The notes under the pieces were generated by a model. The model had not been told where the DNA came from. It searched no databases and saw only the letters and a list, made by a program, of their open reading frames with translations. From JAJPHW01 sp963771505 (lineage in GTDB: Bacteria; Acidobacteriota; Terriglobia; Terriglobales; Acidobacteriaceae): DNA of 64,000 bases. Of this stretch, positions 25,108-33,859 are shown piece after piece (position 1 is the stretch's first letter; each line of letters opens with the position of its first letter). A program made the translations under genes and the position numbers. The DNA lies in assembly GCA_963771505.1 (NCBI GenBank), contig CAVYTO010000005.1, forward strand, positions 1-64,000, read 5' to 3'.

Positions 25108-26862
25108 GTGAATAATAAGTCCATCGCGGGGATTCTCTACGAAACGGCCGACTTGCTTGAAATCGATCAAGCGGATTCGTTTCGCGTCCGCTCTTATCGC
25201 AACGCCGCCGAAGCGATCGAAGCCTGCCCACAGCAGATTTCCGATCTGATCGCGGAACCGAAGAAGATCCTCGAAATTCGCGGCATCGGCAAAGGCATGC
25301 TTGCCAACCTCAACGAGATTTTGCATGAAGGCAGGCTCGGCCTGCACGCAGAACTCCTGAAGAAGTACCGCCCGTCGATGCTCGACCTGCTCAAGATTCA
25401 GGGCCTCGGGCCGAAAACCATTTCCTTGATTTGGAGCGCCCATCAAGTCAGCGACATCGAGGGCGTCGAGCGTTTAGCTCGGGAAGGAAAAATTCGCGAC
25501 CTGCCGCGCATGGGAGCGAAGCACGAGCAGAAATTGCTCAAAGCGATTGAAGACTACCGCCGCATCGCCGGACGATTCCTGCTGGAAGCTGCGGAAATCC
25601 AGGCTGGGAAGATCGTGGAGCACCTCGCAGGATATCCGGGCATTGAGAAAGTCACACCGGCCGGTTCCCTACGCAGGGGACGCGAAACGGTAGGCGACCT
25701 CGACATTCTGGTGACCGGCGCGGCCTGCGAGAGCGCCGAAGGGCGCGATCTTCTCGCCGCCCATATCGTCACCTTGCCGGGACTGATGGACCTGATTGCG
25801 CGTGGCGACAATAAAGTCAGCTTTAGAATGCGCGGCGGGATGCAAGTTGACGTTAGACTGCTTCCGCCAAAATCTTTTGGAGCCGCCCTGCAATATTTCA
25901 CCGGTTCTAAAACTCACAACGTCTCGCTCCGTCAGCGCGCACTGAAAATGGGTTTCACATTAAACGAATACAACCTTGCTCGGCTCGAGGACGGCACCCA
26001 GGTGGCTGCGGAGACCGAGCAAGAAATTTACTCCCGCCTGGGCCTCGATTACATTCCGCCTGAGTTGCGGGAAAACACAGGCGAGATTGAAGTCGCCGCA
26101 ATACACGAGCTGCCAGCACTTATCTGTATTGGAGATATTCGGGGCGACGTCCACATGCACACCGTCGAAACCGACGGCCGCAACACGATTGACGAGATGG
26201 CGGGGGCGGCAAAATCCCGAGGCTATCAGTACATGGCAATCACCGACCACTCGAAGAACCTGGCTTTCGCCAACGGACTCGACGACGAACGCGCGCTGGC
26301 CCACATCAAGCGAATTCGAGCGGTCAATCAAGCAACTGAAGGAATCGCCATTCTCGCGGGAATAGAAGTTGACATTCTGGCAGACGGAACGCTGGACCTT
26401 TCCGACGGCGTCCTCGAGCAAATGGATGTCGTGATTGCCAGCGTCCATTCGCATTTCAACCAAAGCCATGAAGAAATGACCTCGCGCTTGGTAAGAGCTA
26501 TTTCAAATCCTAATGTGTCGATTCTCGGCCATCCGACCGGGCGTTTGCTTCTGCGGCGCGATGCCTACAGCTTTGACATGGATGCGGTGTTGCGGACCGC
26601 GGCGCAATTCCGAGTTGCCATGGAACTCAATTCGTATCCCGACCGGCTCGACCTGAACGACTACAACCTGCGACTGGCGAAACAACACGGCGTGAAAATT
26701 GTCATCAACACCGACTCCCACCACACTTCACATCTCGAGAAGATTCGTTTTGGCGTCTCGCAAGCCAGGCGGGCGTGGTTGACCAGGGACGATGTGCTGA
26801 ACACCCTGTCCCTGCAAACATTCCTAAGCGCCATGAAACATAATTGGGCGCACTGCGCGTAA
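25108..26862 (+). CDS. polX: DNA polymerase X family protein with PHP domain
   Basis: A 584-residue bacterial PolX. Order: N-terminal helix-hairpin-helix 8-kDa-like region (about 1-80), thumb/HhH motifs (LEIRGIGKGM, IQGLGPKTI), nucleotidyltransferase palm with catalytic Asp in GDLDILV and VDVRLLP, then the C-terminal PHP phosphoesterase from about 345 (DVHMHTVETDG, AITDHSKN, SVHSHFNQ, NTDSHH), which gives 3'-5' exonuclease activity. It acts in gap filling and base-excision repair. The start is GTG. Confidence 0.95.
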   Translation: MNNKSIAGILYETADLLEIDQADSFRVRSYRNAAEAIEACPQQISDLIAEPKKILEIRGIGKGMLANLNEILHEGRLGLHAELLKKYRPSMLDLLKIQGLGPKTISLIWSAHQVSDIEGVERLAREGKIRDLPRMGAKHEQKLLKAIEDYRRIAGRFLLEAAEIQAGKIVEHLAGYPGIEKVTPAGSLRRGRETVGDLDILVTGAACESAEGRDLLAAHIVTLPGLMDLIARGDNKVSFRMRGGMQVDVRLLPPKSFGAALQYFTGSKTHNVSLRQRALKMGFTLNEYNLARLEDGTQVAAETEQEIYSRLGLDYIPPELRENTGEIEVAAIHELPALICIGDIRGDVHMHTVETDGRNTIDEMAGAAKSRGYQYMAITDHSKNLAFANGLDDERALAHIKRIRAVNQATEGIAILAGIEVDILADGTLDLSDGVLEQMDVVIASVHSHFNQSHEEMTSRLVRAISNPNVSILGHPTGRLLLRRDAYSFDMDAVLRTAAQFRVAMELNSYPDRLDLNDYNLRLAKQHGVKIVINTDSHHTSHLEKIRFGVSQARRAWLTRDDVLNTLSLQTFLSAMKHNWAHCA

Positions 26863-26882
26863 AATCAGTCCCCGAGGACAAA

Positions 26883-27467
26883 ATGGAAGATCAGCCTTCG
26901 CAGCCGGAGAAAGCTTCCGGAGCGGTCGAATCGCCGCAGCCGGTTCCGTTTAACATCGGCGAAGAGTTCAGTACTCCCAGTAAGAAGATGCCGCCGGCGG
27001 GAATTGTAGCGATCTGCATTCTCGCTGTCGCTGTCCTCGTGGGACTTCTCGCGTTCGTGAAGCGTCCGCAGTCGCGCGCTACCGGGTCGATTGACACGAT
27101 GACTTTCGTCGAAATTCCCGGGCAGAACTCAGTTTTGGTGGCGATTAACATCTCCATACAAAATCCAAGCGACAAACCTTACGTGATTCACGAAATTCAA
27201 GCAGAACTGGAAACTTCGACCGACAAGTTTTCCGACCACGCCGCCTCAGCCATTGACTTCGAACGGTACTACACGGCGTTCCCAGATCTGAAGCGGGTAC
27301 CGCTCGATCCCCTGAAGCCTGAAGACAGGCTGGCGCCGGGCGCAACGTCTCGCGGCACAATCATCGTTTCTTTCCCGGTTTCGGCGGACGCGTTCGAGCA
27401 CCGCAAAGGGTTGACAGTGACCGTCCAGCCTTATGACGAGCCGGTCGCGCTGGTCATGAAGAAATAA
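26883..27467 (+). CDS. Membrane-anchored protein of unknown function
   Basis: A 194-residue protein: a cytoplasmic N-terminus of about 37 residues rich in Pro, Glu and Ser, one transmembrane helix (GIVAICILAVAVLVGLLAFV), and an extracytoplasmic domain of about 135 residues predicted to be all-beta (NSVLVAINISIQNPSDKPY, GATSRGTIIVSFPVS), similar in style to LEA/Ig-like or cytochrome-assembly-associated domains. It lies 20 bp after polX and is probably co-transcribed. I cannot assign a family. Confidence 0.68.
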   Translation: MEDQPSQPEKASGAVESPQPVPFNIGEEFSTPSKKMPPAGIVAICILAVAVLVGLLAFVKRPQSRATGSIDTMTFVEIPGQNSVLVAINISIQNPSDKPYVIHEIQAELETSTDKFSDHAASAIDFERYYTAFPDLKRVPLDPLKPEDRLAPGATSRGTIIVSFPVSADAFEHRKGLTVTVQPYDEPVALVMKK

Positions 27468-27478
27468 AGGACAAGAAC

Positions 27479-27922
27479 CTAGTGGGGAAGGTAACCGCTT
27501 TCCAACGGCAGCTTGCCATCAACTTTCACGATTTTGACGTGATCGTTAATGGAACGGACATCCACCAAACCGATTGCCCCGGGCGTCGTTTCAACCGCTT
27601 TGAGTACATCATCATCTGAGTCGGCGGTGTGGATCGAGCTAGAATGCGACGCAATGTGCTCCTTCAACTCCGCCGCCGACATGCGATTGATGTGCTGCAG
27701 CGTCTCAATCTCGCCGCTTGAGTTGCGATGCAGGATCAAAACGACCGGTTTGCCGTCAGGCCATGACGAAACCTCGGACTTGAATATCTCAGCCAGATGA
27801 TGGGATGTAACATTGTCAACCTTGTTTCCTTTATCGACAATCACAGCAAGATGATGGGCGAAACATGGCGCGGCGACGCTCAAGAGCAGCGCGGACAGTA
27901 AAGTAAGGCGCACGACTTTCAT
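27479..27922 (-). CDS. Small PstS-like periplasmic protein
   Basis: A 147-residue exported protein: a signal peptide (1-22, ending PCFA), then a single-lobe phosphate-binding-protein-like domain (AVIVDKGNKVDNVTSHHLAEIF, KPVVLILHRNSSGEIETL given in parts, TTPGAIGLVDVRSI). This matches the short family of PBP-superfamily proteins often called phosphate ABC transporter substrate-binding, which lack the second lobe of PstS. No pst transporter genes are near. The true ligand and partner are unknown. A possible AGGAT ribosome site lies just upstream. Confidence 0.75.
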   Translation of the reverse strand: MKVVRLTLLSALLLSVAAPCFAHHLAVIVDKGNKVDNVTSHHLAEIFKSEVSSWPDGKPVVLILHRNSSGEIETLQHINRMSAAELKEHIASHSSSIHTADSDDDVLKAVETTPGAIGLVDVRSINDHVKIVKVDGKLPLESGYLPH

Positions 27923-28017
27923 CGGAAATCCTCTAGCGCCAGCTTAAGCCGCCTGGGTGCGCAAAGAAAGATCAAAGCCACCCCGCACCAATCTGGTAAG
28001 AAATTGTCTCTATATTG

Positions 28018-28977
28018 TCACGGTGTTACGGTGGGCATGATCTGTTCATCCTCCGCCCGGCCACCCAATTGGACGACGACTATCGCGGCGAGCACAGCGG
28101 CCATACCCAAGGTTTGCAGCGGTCGCAACAGTTCCCCGAGAAAAACCGCTGCAATCAAAATGGAGAAAACCGGCTCGAGGCAACTGGTGATGATGGCGCG
28201 CGTCGGCTCCAGGCGTTGCAGGCCGGCGAAGTAACAAGAGAACGGCGCGAGCACCGAGATCAATGAAAAAATGACGAGAAACAACCACTGCATCGACGAG
28301 TAGTGCGCCGCCCAAATTTTTCCCGGCGGATTGATCACAAGCCAAAATAGCGAAGCGGTAAAAGTTGTGTAGAGCAACACCGTCCAACGGTCGTATTTCT
28401 CCAGCAGCCCATGTCCGGCAATATTGTAGTACGAAAAAGAAAAGGCGGCGAGCATCGCGGCAGCAATTCCCAGTTTGTCCAAGTGCAACTGGCTGGGGCC
28501 GATGATGCCCACGACAAGCGCGATCCCGGTTACGGCCAAGGCGACGGCGGCGATCCGCTGCGGAGTGGCTTTTTGCAGGCCACGCACAACCGCATAAAGT
28601 AGGACCCACAAAGGTGCCGTGTACTGAACGACGATCGCCGTCGCAACATTCGTTCTTTGTATGGCGAGGTAGTAGAAATAATTCGATGCGGCAACGCCGA
28701 GCACTCCCAGCAGAGCGAAGCCGACAAGATCTTGCCGGACAGGTCTTGTGCGCTGTGAACGTCGGCGCAATCCGAGCACGGCGAAGAGCACGATGAATGA
28801 AAATGTTGCACGCGTCTGCGCCAGGATTAGCGGGTCAATTGGTGCCAGGGCGGCGAATCCAGGAAACAATCGGCCGGTGAATGCGGCGCGGCCCAGCGAA
28901 GCCGAGATTCCCCAGAACAGTGCCGCGGCCGCGATATAGAGATATCCAGACCAGGCATTGCCGCTGCTGCGCGTCAT
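28018..28977 (-). CDS. EamA/DMT-family permease
   Basis: A 319-residue, ten-helix drug/metabolite transporter with two tandem EamA domains (about 12-145 and 160-300). The family pattern LEPVFSILIAAVFLGELL closes the second domain. Substrates of this family are amino acids, nucleosides or other metabolites and cannot be predicted here. The ATG overlaps the OsmC stop (ATGA), so both proteins come from one transcript. Confidence 0.9.
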   Translation of the reverse strand: MTRSSGNAWSGYLYIAAAALFWGISASLGRAAFTGRLFPGFAALAPIDPLILAQTRATFSFIVLFAVLGLRRRSQRTRPVRQDLVGFALLGVLGVAASNYFYYLAIQRTNVATAIVVQYTAPLWVLLYAVVRGLQKATPQRIAAVALAVTGIALVVGIIGPSQLHLDKLGIAAAMLAAFSFSYYNIAGHGLLEKYDRWTVLLYTTFTASLFWLVINPPGKIWAAHYSSMQWLFLVIFSLISVLAPFSCYFAGLQRLEPTRAIITSCLEPVFSILIAAVFLGELLRPLQTLGMAAVLAAIVVVQLGGRAEDEQIMPTVTP

Positions 28978-29387
28978 TTCGGTGCTGGAATGTCAACATA
29001 TTCGATTGTCGTGGATATGGTCGCGGTCTTGCTCAACATGGCCGAGACCGAACAATATTTTTCTTCGGACAACCGCACTGCATCTTCGACGGCCTTCGGC
29101 GAAACCCTGCCGCCAACTCGATAAAGCAGGCGAATTGCGGTAAAGACGGAAGGCAAAGTCTCCGCGCGGTCGGCTTCGGCGCTGATTTCCAGGCTCGTAA
29201 ACGGCTCACGTTTTTTTGTGAGGATGCTTGCCACATCATAGCCCGTGCAGCCACAGAGCCCAATCAACACCAATTCCAGCGGGCTATTCGCGGTTTCTTT
29301 GTCGCCATCCACGGCAATGGTGTGCCCGCTGCCAGCGTTGGCGGTAAATCGATGCTTATCAATCCATTGGGAATGAGCGGTAACCAT
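28974..29387 (-). CDS. OsmC/Ohr-family protein
   Basis: A 137-residue OsmC-like protein. Its two conserved Cys are in LCGCTGYDVASIL and KYCSVSAML, as in peroxide-reducing OsmC/Ohr enzymes. The CGCTGYD form groups it with the YhfA-like branch, whose physiological substrate is less clear than that of Ohr. It probably detoxifies organic peroxides in the cytoplasm. It is coupled to the EamA permease gene. Confidence 0.9.
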   Translation of the reverse strand: MVTAHSQWIDKHRFTANAGSGHTIAVDGDKETANSPLELVLIGLCGCTGYDVASILTKKREPFTSLEISAEADRAETLPSVFTAIRLLYRVGGRVSPKAVEDAVRLSEEKYCSVSAMLSKTATISTTIEYVDIPAPK

Positions 29388-29411
29388 ACGTTAGGTCTCC
29401 TAAGTACGTCT

Positions 29412-30842
29412 TTAGCGGCGATTGTCAGTGAGAGGCTCGGGATGGATCAAGACTCGGAACAATTCCGGAGCCGCCTGTTTGAAATGAATTTCGAGTTCGG
29501 TCGAGATTGCGTGGACACGAGAAAGCGGCAAATCGTCAGCGAAAGTGCAGTGGCATGAAACGTAGAGCCGTCCGCTGACGCGTTTGATTTCAAGATCGTG
29601 CAGGTCCAAGATCTCGGGCATTTCGCTGGCCGCGCCTTTTAGTTGACGCTCAAGCGCAGCGTCGCGAATGATCGCTTCGCTGGTTTCTATGGTGGCCGGT
29701 TCGCTTTCGATATGCGTGAGGATCGACGAAATCTCAGGCACGTCGCTGCGAATTTCCGATTCCAGCAAGGTCACCTGATCGTGCGCATCTTTCAGCTTGA
29801 GGCGCTCGTCGAGCTCGAGATGTTGCTCGACGTGAATTCTTCCGCCAAGATCCTGGACGCTTACGTCGTGGACATTGAAATTATTCCGGGTCGCGACGGC
29901 ACGGACTTTGTCGAAAATATTTTCGGAAAATGCCGCTCTCGAAACGGAGTGGACGACAACATCGGCATTAGGCAATACTCGCTGCACAGCCGCCGTTACG
30001 GAATCGGACACCTGTTCGGAACGTTGAAAGGTCACATTCCGCGCGAGTCCGATTGAGACATCGGCAAAATAGCGATTGCCCGCGCGCCTGATGCGCACGC
30101 GGTCAACTTCGAGCAGGCCATCCACCTTTGAAACTGCGGTCACAATGCTGGCCCGAACGCCGGTGGGGGCGGCATCCAGCAGCGCGTCGACAGTTTTTCG
30201 CGCCAGCCGCCCGCTCACGTAAATCACGACGCCGGCAACAAACAATGCAGCTACTGGGTCGGCATTCTTCAACCAGGTGACGCCGAAGTGCCTTCCTGTC
30301 AGGGTGAAAGCGAGGCCGGCCACGACCACGCCGCTGGACCAGACATCCGTCGAAAAATGGACAGCGTCAGCTTCCAGCGCCTGGCTATCGTAGCGAAGCG
30401 CGATTTTACGCAGCGATCGGGAACGCCAGAGATCGACAGCCATTGAAAAGAACATCACGAAGAACGCTGCCGCCGTTGGGTCGATATCCACGTGGCGGAA
30501 AAACAGACGACCGATGGCTTCGCGAATAATCCAGACGCAGGTGAGAAGAAGCAATCCCGCTTCCACAAAAGCGGAGAAGTTTTCGACTTTGCCGTGACCA
30601 TATTGATGGTCGGCATCCGCGGGTTTGTCGGAAACGCTGACCGACAATAGGGTGATGGCGGCGGCGACCAGGTCCAACGCTGAGTGTGCCGCTTCCGACA
30701 GAATGCCCAGGCTACCGGTGCTCAGCCCGACCATGATCTTGAGCACCGTAATCGCCAACGCGGCAATGACGGAATTTCCTGCTACGCTGCGTTTTTCGGC
30801 GCGCATCGCCTCGGGGCTGTAGGCCGTGGAAACTCCGGACAT
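29412..30842 (-). CDS. Cation diffusion facilitator exporter with three C-terminal dimerisation-like domains
   Basis: A CDF-type divalent metal/proton antiporter. Six transmembrane helices carry the metal sites HSALD and HFSTD (the usual pair is H/D-x3-D) and the conserved DADHQYGHGKVE loop. The C-terminus is far longer than the usual 80-90 residues: three successive ZT_dimer-like units can be aligned by eye. They centre on EVDRVRIRRAGNRYFADVSI, NVHDVSVQDLGGRIHVEQHL and DLHDLEIKRVSGRLYVSCHC. Total length is 476 residues from the ATG at 30842; an upstream TTG at 30905 or an ATG at 30806 could also be used. Confidence 0.9.
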   Translation of the reverse strand: MSGVSTAYSPEAMRAEKRSVAGNSVIAALAITVLKIMVGLSTGSLGILSEAAHSALDLVAAAITLLSVSVSDKPADADHQYGHGKVENFSAFVEAGLLLLTCVWIIREAIGRLFFRHVDIDPTAAAFFVMFFSMAVDLWRSRSLRKIALRYDSQALEADAVHFSTDVWSSGVVVAGLAFTLTGRHFGVTWLKNADPVAALFVAGVVIYVSGRLARKTVDALLDAAPTGVRASIVTAVSKVDGLLEVDRVRIRRAGNRYFADVSIGLARNVTFQRSEQVSDSVTAAVQRVLPNADVVVHSVSRAAFSENIFDKVRAVATRNNFNVHDVSVQDLGGRIHVEQHLELDERLKLKDAHDQVTLLESEIRSDVPEISSILTHIESEPATIETSEAIIRDAALERQLKGAASEMPEILDLHDLEIKRVSGRLYVSCHCTFADDLPLSRVHAISTELEIHFKQAAPELFRVLIHPEPLTDNRR

Positions 30843-30969
30843 GTTGGCATTATCGCCGCCGGGCTGGCTTAAGCCAAGTTCCGCGCGAAAGCCCTTGTTA
30901 ATCAACCTTAGACACGGTATGTGCTAGGATTTTCAAAGGATTATTCATTTTCTGGAGGAATCTTTCACC

Positions 30970-32004
30970 ATGGTTCAACGCGGTTTAGCATGTTTACTGC
31001 TCGCAGGCATGGCCTGGGGGCAGGCGGTAAATACCCCACAGACCAACGGCCCGTCAGCTCCCCAGGCCGACCCATCGAAAGTGGCGCCGACCGCCGCTGT
31101 CATCACCATCCCCGGACTGTGCAGCGATGGCAAGACTTCTTCACCCGACTGCAAGACGGTGATCACAAAGGAAGAATTCGAGGGCATTATCAACGCGGTC
31201 GCACCCAAAATGCCCGCCATGGCAAAGAAGCAATTTGCCAATCGTTACGCAATGGGCCTGGTTATGGCGCAAGCGGCCGAAAAAGAGGGTGTGGACAAGA
31301 CCCCCAAATATGACCAGATGATGAAGCTGATGCGAGTTCAAGTGATGCAGCAGTTGCTCAGCCAGTCGGTACAGGAGAAAGCTGGGCAGGTCACAGACAA
31401 AGAGATTGCCGATTACTACGCTGCCCACAAATCGAATTACGACGAAGCGGACCTGCAAAAGATTTTCGTTCCCCGCATGAAGCAGTCGCAGGACGACAAG
31501 CCGATGGAATCAATGAACGAACCCATGGGCGGCAAGAAAGACGATGCGGCTGTCGCGGAAATGAAAAAAGTAGCGGATGATCTGCGAGCTAAAGCCGCAG
31601 CGGGTGGCGATTTCACCAAGCTGCAACAAGAAGCTTATAAAGATGCCGACATCAAGACCGATCCGCCAAACGTGAACATGGGAAAGACACGGCGCGTCTC
31701 AATGCCCCCGCCCGAAGCTGTGGTGATGGACCTGAAACCGGGGGAGGTTTCCCAGGTTATCGACGACGGCGGTGGCTTTGAGATTTACAAAATGGTGGGC
31801 AAAACTTCGGTCCCGCTGGATAAAGTGACTGACGAGATCCGCAATACCATGCGGTCGCAAAGAACGCAGGAAATGATGCAAAGCATCCAGAAGTCTTCAA
31901 CTCCGGTTTTGGATGAAGCATATTTCGGACCGGCTGGCCCGACAGGCCCCGGCGGGCCGATGAGTGGGCCGGGCAGGCCGCAACCGCCGACGATCGCGAA
32001 GTAA
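30970..32004 (+). CDS. Exported parvulin-type peptidyl-prolyl isomerase
   Basis: A 344-residue SurA/PrsA-like chaperone-isomerase. A signal peptide (1-18) is followed by a SurA-like N-terminal helical region (about 60-140), a parvulin (rotamase) domain (about 140-270, containing the KPGEVSQVIDDGGGFEIYKM region) and a C-terminal Gly/Pro-rich tail (FGPAGPTGPGGPMSGPGRP). The parvulin core has a Met/Asp-rich insertion. GGAGGA stands upstream of the ATG. The stop shares a base with the start of the epimerase gene. Confidence 0.88.
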   Translation: MVQRGLACLLLAGMAWGQAVNTPQTNGPSAPQADPSKVAPTAAVITIPGLCSDGKTSSPDCKTVITKEEFEGIINAVAPKMPAMAKKQFANRYAMGLVMAQAAEKEGVDKTPKYDQMMKLMRVQVMQQLLSQSVQEKAGQVTDKEIADYYAAHKSNYDEADLQKIFVPRMKQSQDDKPMESMNEPMGGKKDDAAVAEMKKVADDLRAKAAAGGDFTKLQQEAYKDADIKTDPPNVNMGKTRRVSMPPPEAVVMDLKPGEVSQVIDDGGGFEIYKMVGKTSVPLDKVTDEIRNTMRSQRTQEMMQSIQKSSTPVLDEAYFGPAGPTGPGGPMSGPGRPQPPTIAK

Positions 32005-33092
32005 TGAACGACGCCAACCCAGCAGTAGTGGTCACTGGCGTGGCCGGGAACCTGGGACTTCGCTTGCTCTCGCAGCTTTCGGAGTTCCAGGTGATCGGCG
32101 TGGACGTGCGGACTCCCGATACGTCGCTGCCTCTGCGATTCCATCAGCTCGATCTGGCCGAAGAAAAATCCTGCCGTGAGCTTTACCTGCTTTTCAAAGA
32201 GTACCGCCCCACCGCTGTCATTCATTTGGCCTACGTGATCGATCCAATACGGTCGGGCGTTCTCGATCCAGATCTGATGTGGCAGATCAATGTCGCCGGA
32301 ACTGCGCGAGTGATGGAAGCGATCGCTGAAGCCAACCGCGACGAGCCCACCATCGGCAAGTTCATTTTTCCCAGCAGCGTCGCCGTCTACGGACCAAATC
32401 TCGCTAAGCCGGCCACCGAAGAGACTCCGCTGGCAGCCCATTCACTTCCCTACGCGGTGCAGAAGATGGAGTGCGACAAGGTGGTGCAGCAGCGCGCTCC
32501 GAGCCTTCGCGGTTGCAGCGTTTACATGCTGAGACCTCACATTTTTGCCGGCCGCAGCGTGGAAAACTATTTGATGGGAGCGTTCCGCGGCACCCCCGGC
32601 GGGAAAAGTCCCCGGGCGGAAAAGATGCGCCATGCGGGGAAACGCTTGCCATGCATGCTTCCGCGCGGCGATCGCTACCTGAAGAACAAAATCCAATTCG
32701 TTCACGTTGACGATGTTGCCCGCCTCATCGCTTACATTCTGCGTAAGCCGGAGCCAGAAGCCAAGCGGATCACCATCCTGAACGTTGCCGGAGATGGAGA
32801 AGACCTTACATTTGAAAGATGTATAGAAATGGCGCGCGCCAAACTGGTCCGGCCTCCGGGAAAGTGGGCCATGCGGCTGGCGCTGCAAACGTCGTGGAAG
32901 CTGGGAATATCTGCGATTCCTCCGACTGCCCTGCCGTACATGACAGGCCAGTACACAATGAACACCGACAGGTTGCGGGCATTCCTGGGACCGGACTACA
33001 AGAGCGTCATGCAATATAAAATCGCGGACGCTTTTGCCGACAGTTTCAATCAAGAAGAGAAGCTGCGATCGGCGAGCGCGGCAACTCAGTAG
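32004..33092 (+). CDS. NAD-dependent epimerase/dehydratase (extended SDR)
   Basis: A 362-residue extended short-chain dehydrogenase/reductase. The nucleotide-binding motif is VVVTGVAGNLGLRLL, a catalytic Ser lies in FPSSVAVYG and the Tyr-x3-Lys pair in LPYAVQKMECD. Likely substrates are nucleotide sugars, but the exact one cannot be told. Translation is coupled to the parvulin gene by a TAATG junction, an uncommon pairing for this family. Confidence 0.85.
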   Translation: MNDANPAVVVTGVAGNLGLRLLSQLSEFQVIGVDVRTPDTSLPLRFHQLDLAEEKSCRELYLLFKEYRPTAVIHLAYVIDPIRSGVLDPDLMWQINVAGTARVMEAIAEANRDEPTIGKFIFPSSVAVYGPNLAKPATEETPLAAHSLPYAVQKMECDKVVQQRAPSLRGCSVYMLRPHIFAGRSVENYLMGAFRGTPGGKSPRAEKMRHAGKRLPCMLPRGDRYLKNKIQFVHVDDVARLIAYILRKPEPEAKRITILNVAGDGEDLTFERCIEMARAKLVRPPGKWAMRLALQTSWKLGISAIPPTALPYMTGQYTMNTDRLRAFLGPDYKSVMQYKIADAFADSFNQEEKLRSASAATQ

Positions 33093-33093
33093 T

Positions 33094-33849
33094 CTACTTC
33101 TGCCCCCTGTAAAGACCCGCGATGCCAAACGTGTATGGAGTCCAAGAGGCGTTGCGGAGCCCTGCGGCGTTCATTCGCGCACGCATTTCTTCTGGCTGTG
33201 GAAAGCGCTCCACTGACGCCGGCAAATAATCATAGGGCCCTCGCACTCCAGATAAGAACGTTCCGATCTTCGGCAGCATGTGCTTGAAGTAGAGACGGTA
33301 CGCGGAGCCCATCATGCCTTCGGGTTCGCTGAAATCCAAAATGCCACATTCTCCGCCGGGACGAAGCACGCGGGCCATCTCTCGCAGGCCCGCATCGTAG
33401 TCCGCCAGATTGCGGAAACCGAAGGCGGCCGTGATCAGGTCAAAGCTTGCGTCAGGGAACGGCAAATGCAATGCGTCAGCTTCAACCCACTGCAACTTCG
33501 CGCCTGCGGATTTCTGGTCTGCACGCTGCAACATGGCGTGAGAAAAATCGGCACCCACGATTTTTGCGGATGACTTCCCTGCCTGCCGACGCAGGGCGGA
33601 GGTCATGTCGCCGGTTCCGCAGCAAAGATCCAAAACCTGAGTTTGATCTTGCGCTAAGATTCGCGAAAACGCACGAGCAGTGCGGTTCCACCAGAGCCGG
33701 TCGACGTTCATTGACAAGACGTGGTTCAGCAGGTCATAGCGGGGCGCAATGGACGTGAACATGTCGCGCACCGCAATGGAGGCGGACTCCACGTCATGCG
33801 CGCCTTTGGGCGCGGCCCCGAGTACCGGCGTTTTGGATGTTTCGGTAAT
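33094..33849 (-). CDS. menG: Demethylmenaquinone methyltransferase (UbiE/MenG)
   Basis: A class I SAM-dependent C-methyltransferase making the last step of menaquinone (or ubiquinone) synthesis. The family signature VRDMFTSIAPRYDLLNHVLS is followed by the SAM motif VLDLCCGTGDMTSAL and late motifs AFGFRNLADYDAGLREM and GTFLSGVRGPYDYLPASVE. No ATG or GTG sits at the expected N-terminus. The best start is an ATT at 33849 reading (M)TETSKTPVLGAAPKG, with AAGGGA six bases upstream, ten nt after the aroB stop; this gives 251 residues. Alternatives are an in-frame ATG at 33930 inside aroB, or a GTG at 33789 that would trim the N-terminus. Confidence 0.93.
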   Translation of the reverse strand: MTETSKTPVLGAAPKGAHDVESASIAVRDMFTSIAPRYDLLNHVLSMNVDRLWWNRTARAFSRILAQDQTQVLDLCCGTGDMTSALRRQAGKSSAKIVGADFSHAMLQRADQKSAGAKLQWVEADALHLPFPDASFDLITAAFGFRNLADYDAGLREMARVLRPGGECGILDFSEPEGMMGSAYRLYFKHMLPKIGTFLSGVRGPYDYLPASVERFPQPEEMRARMNAAGLRNASWTPYTFGIAGLYRGQK

Positions 33850-33859
33850 CGTTCGTCCC

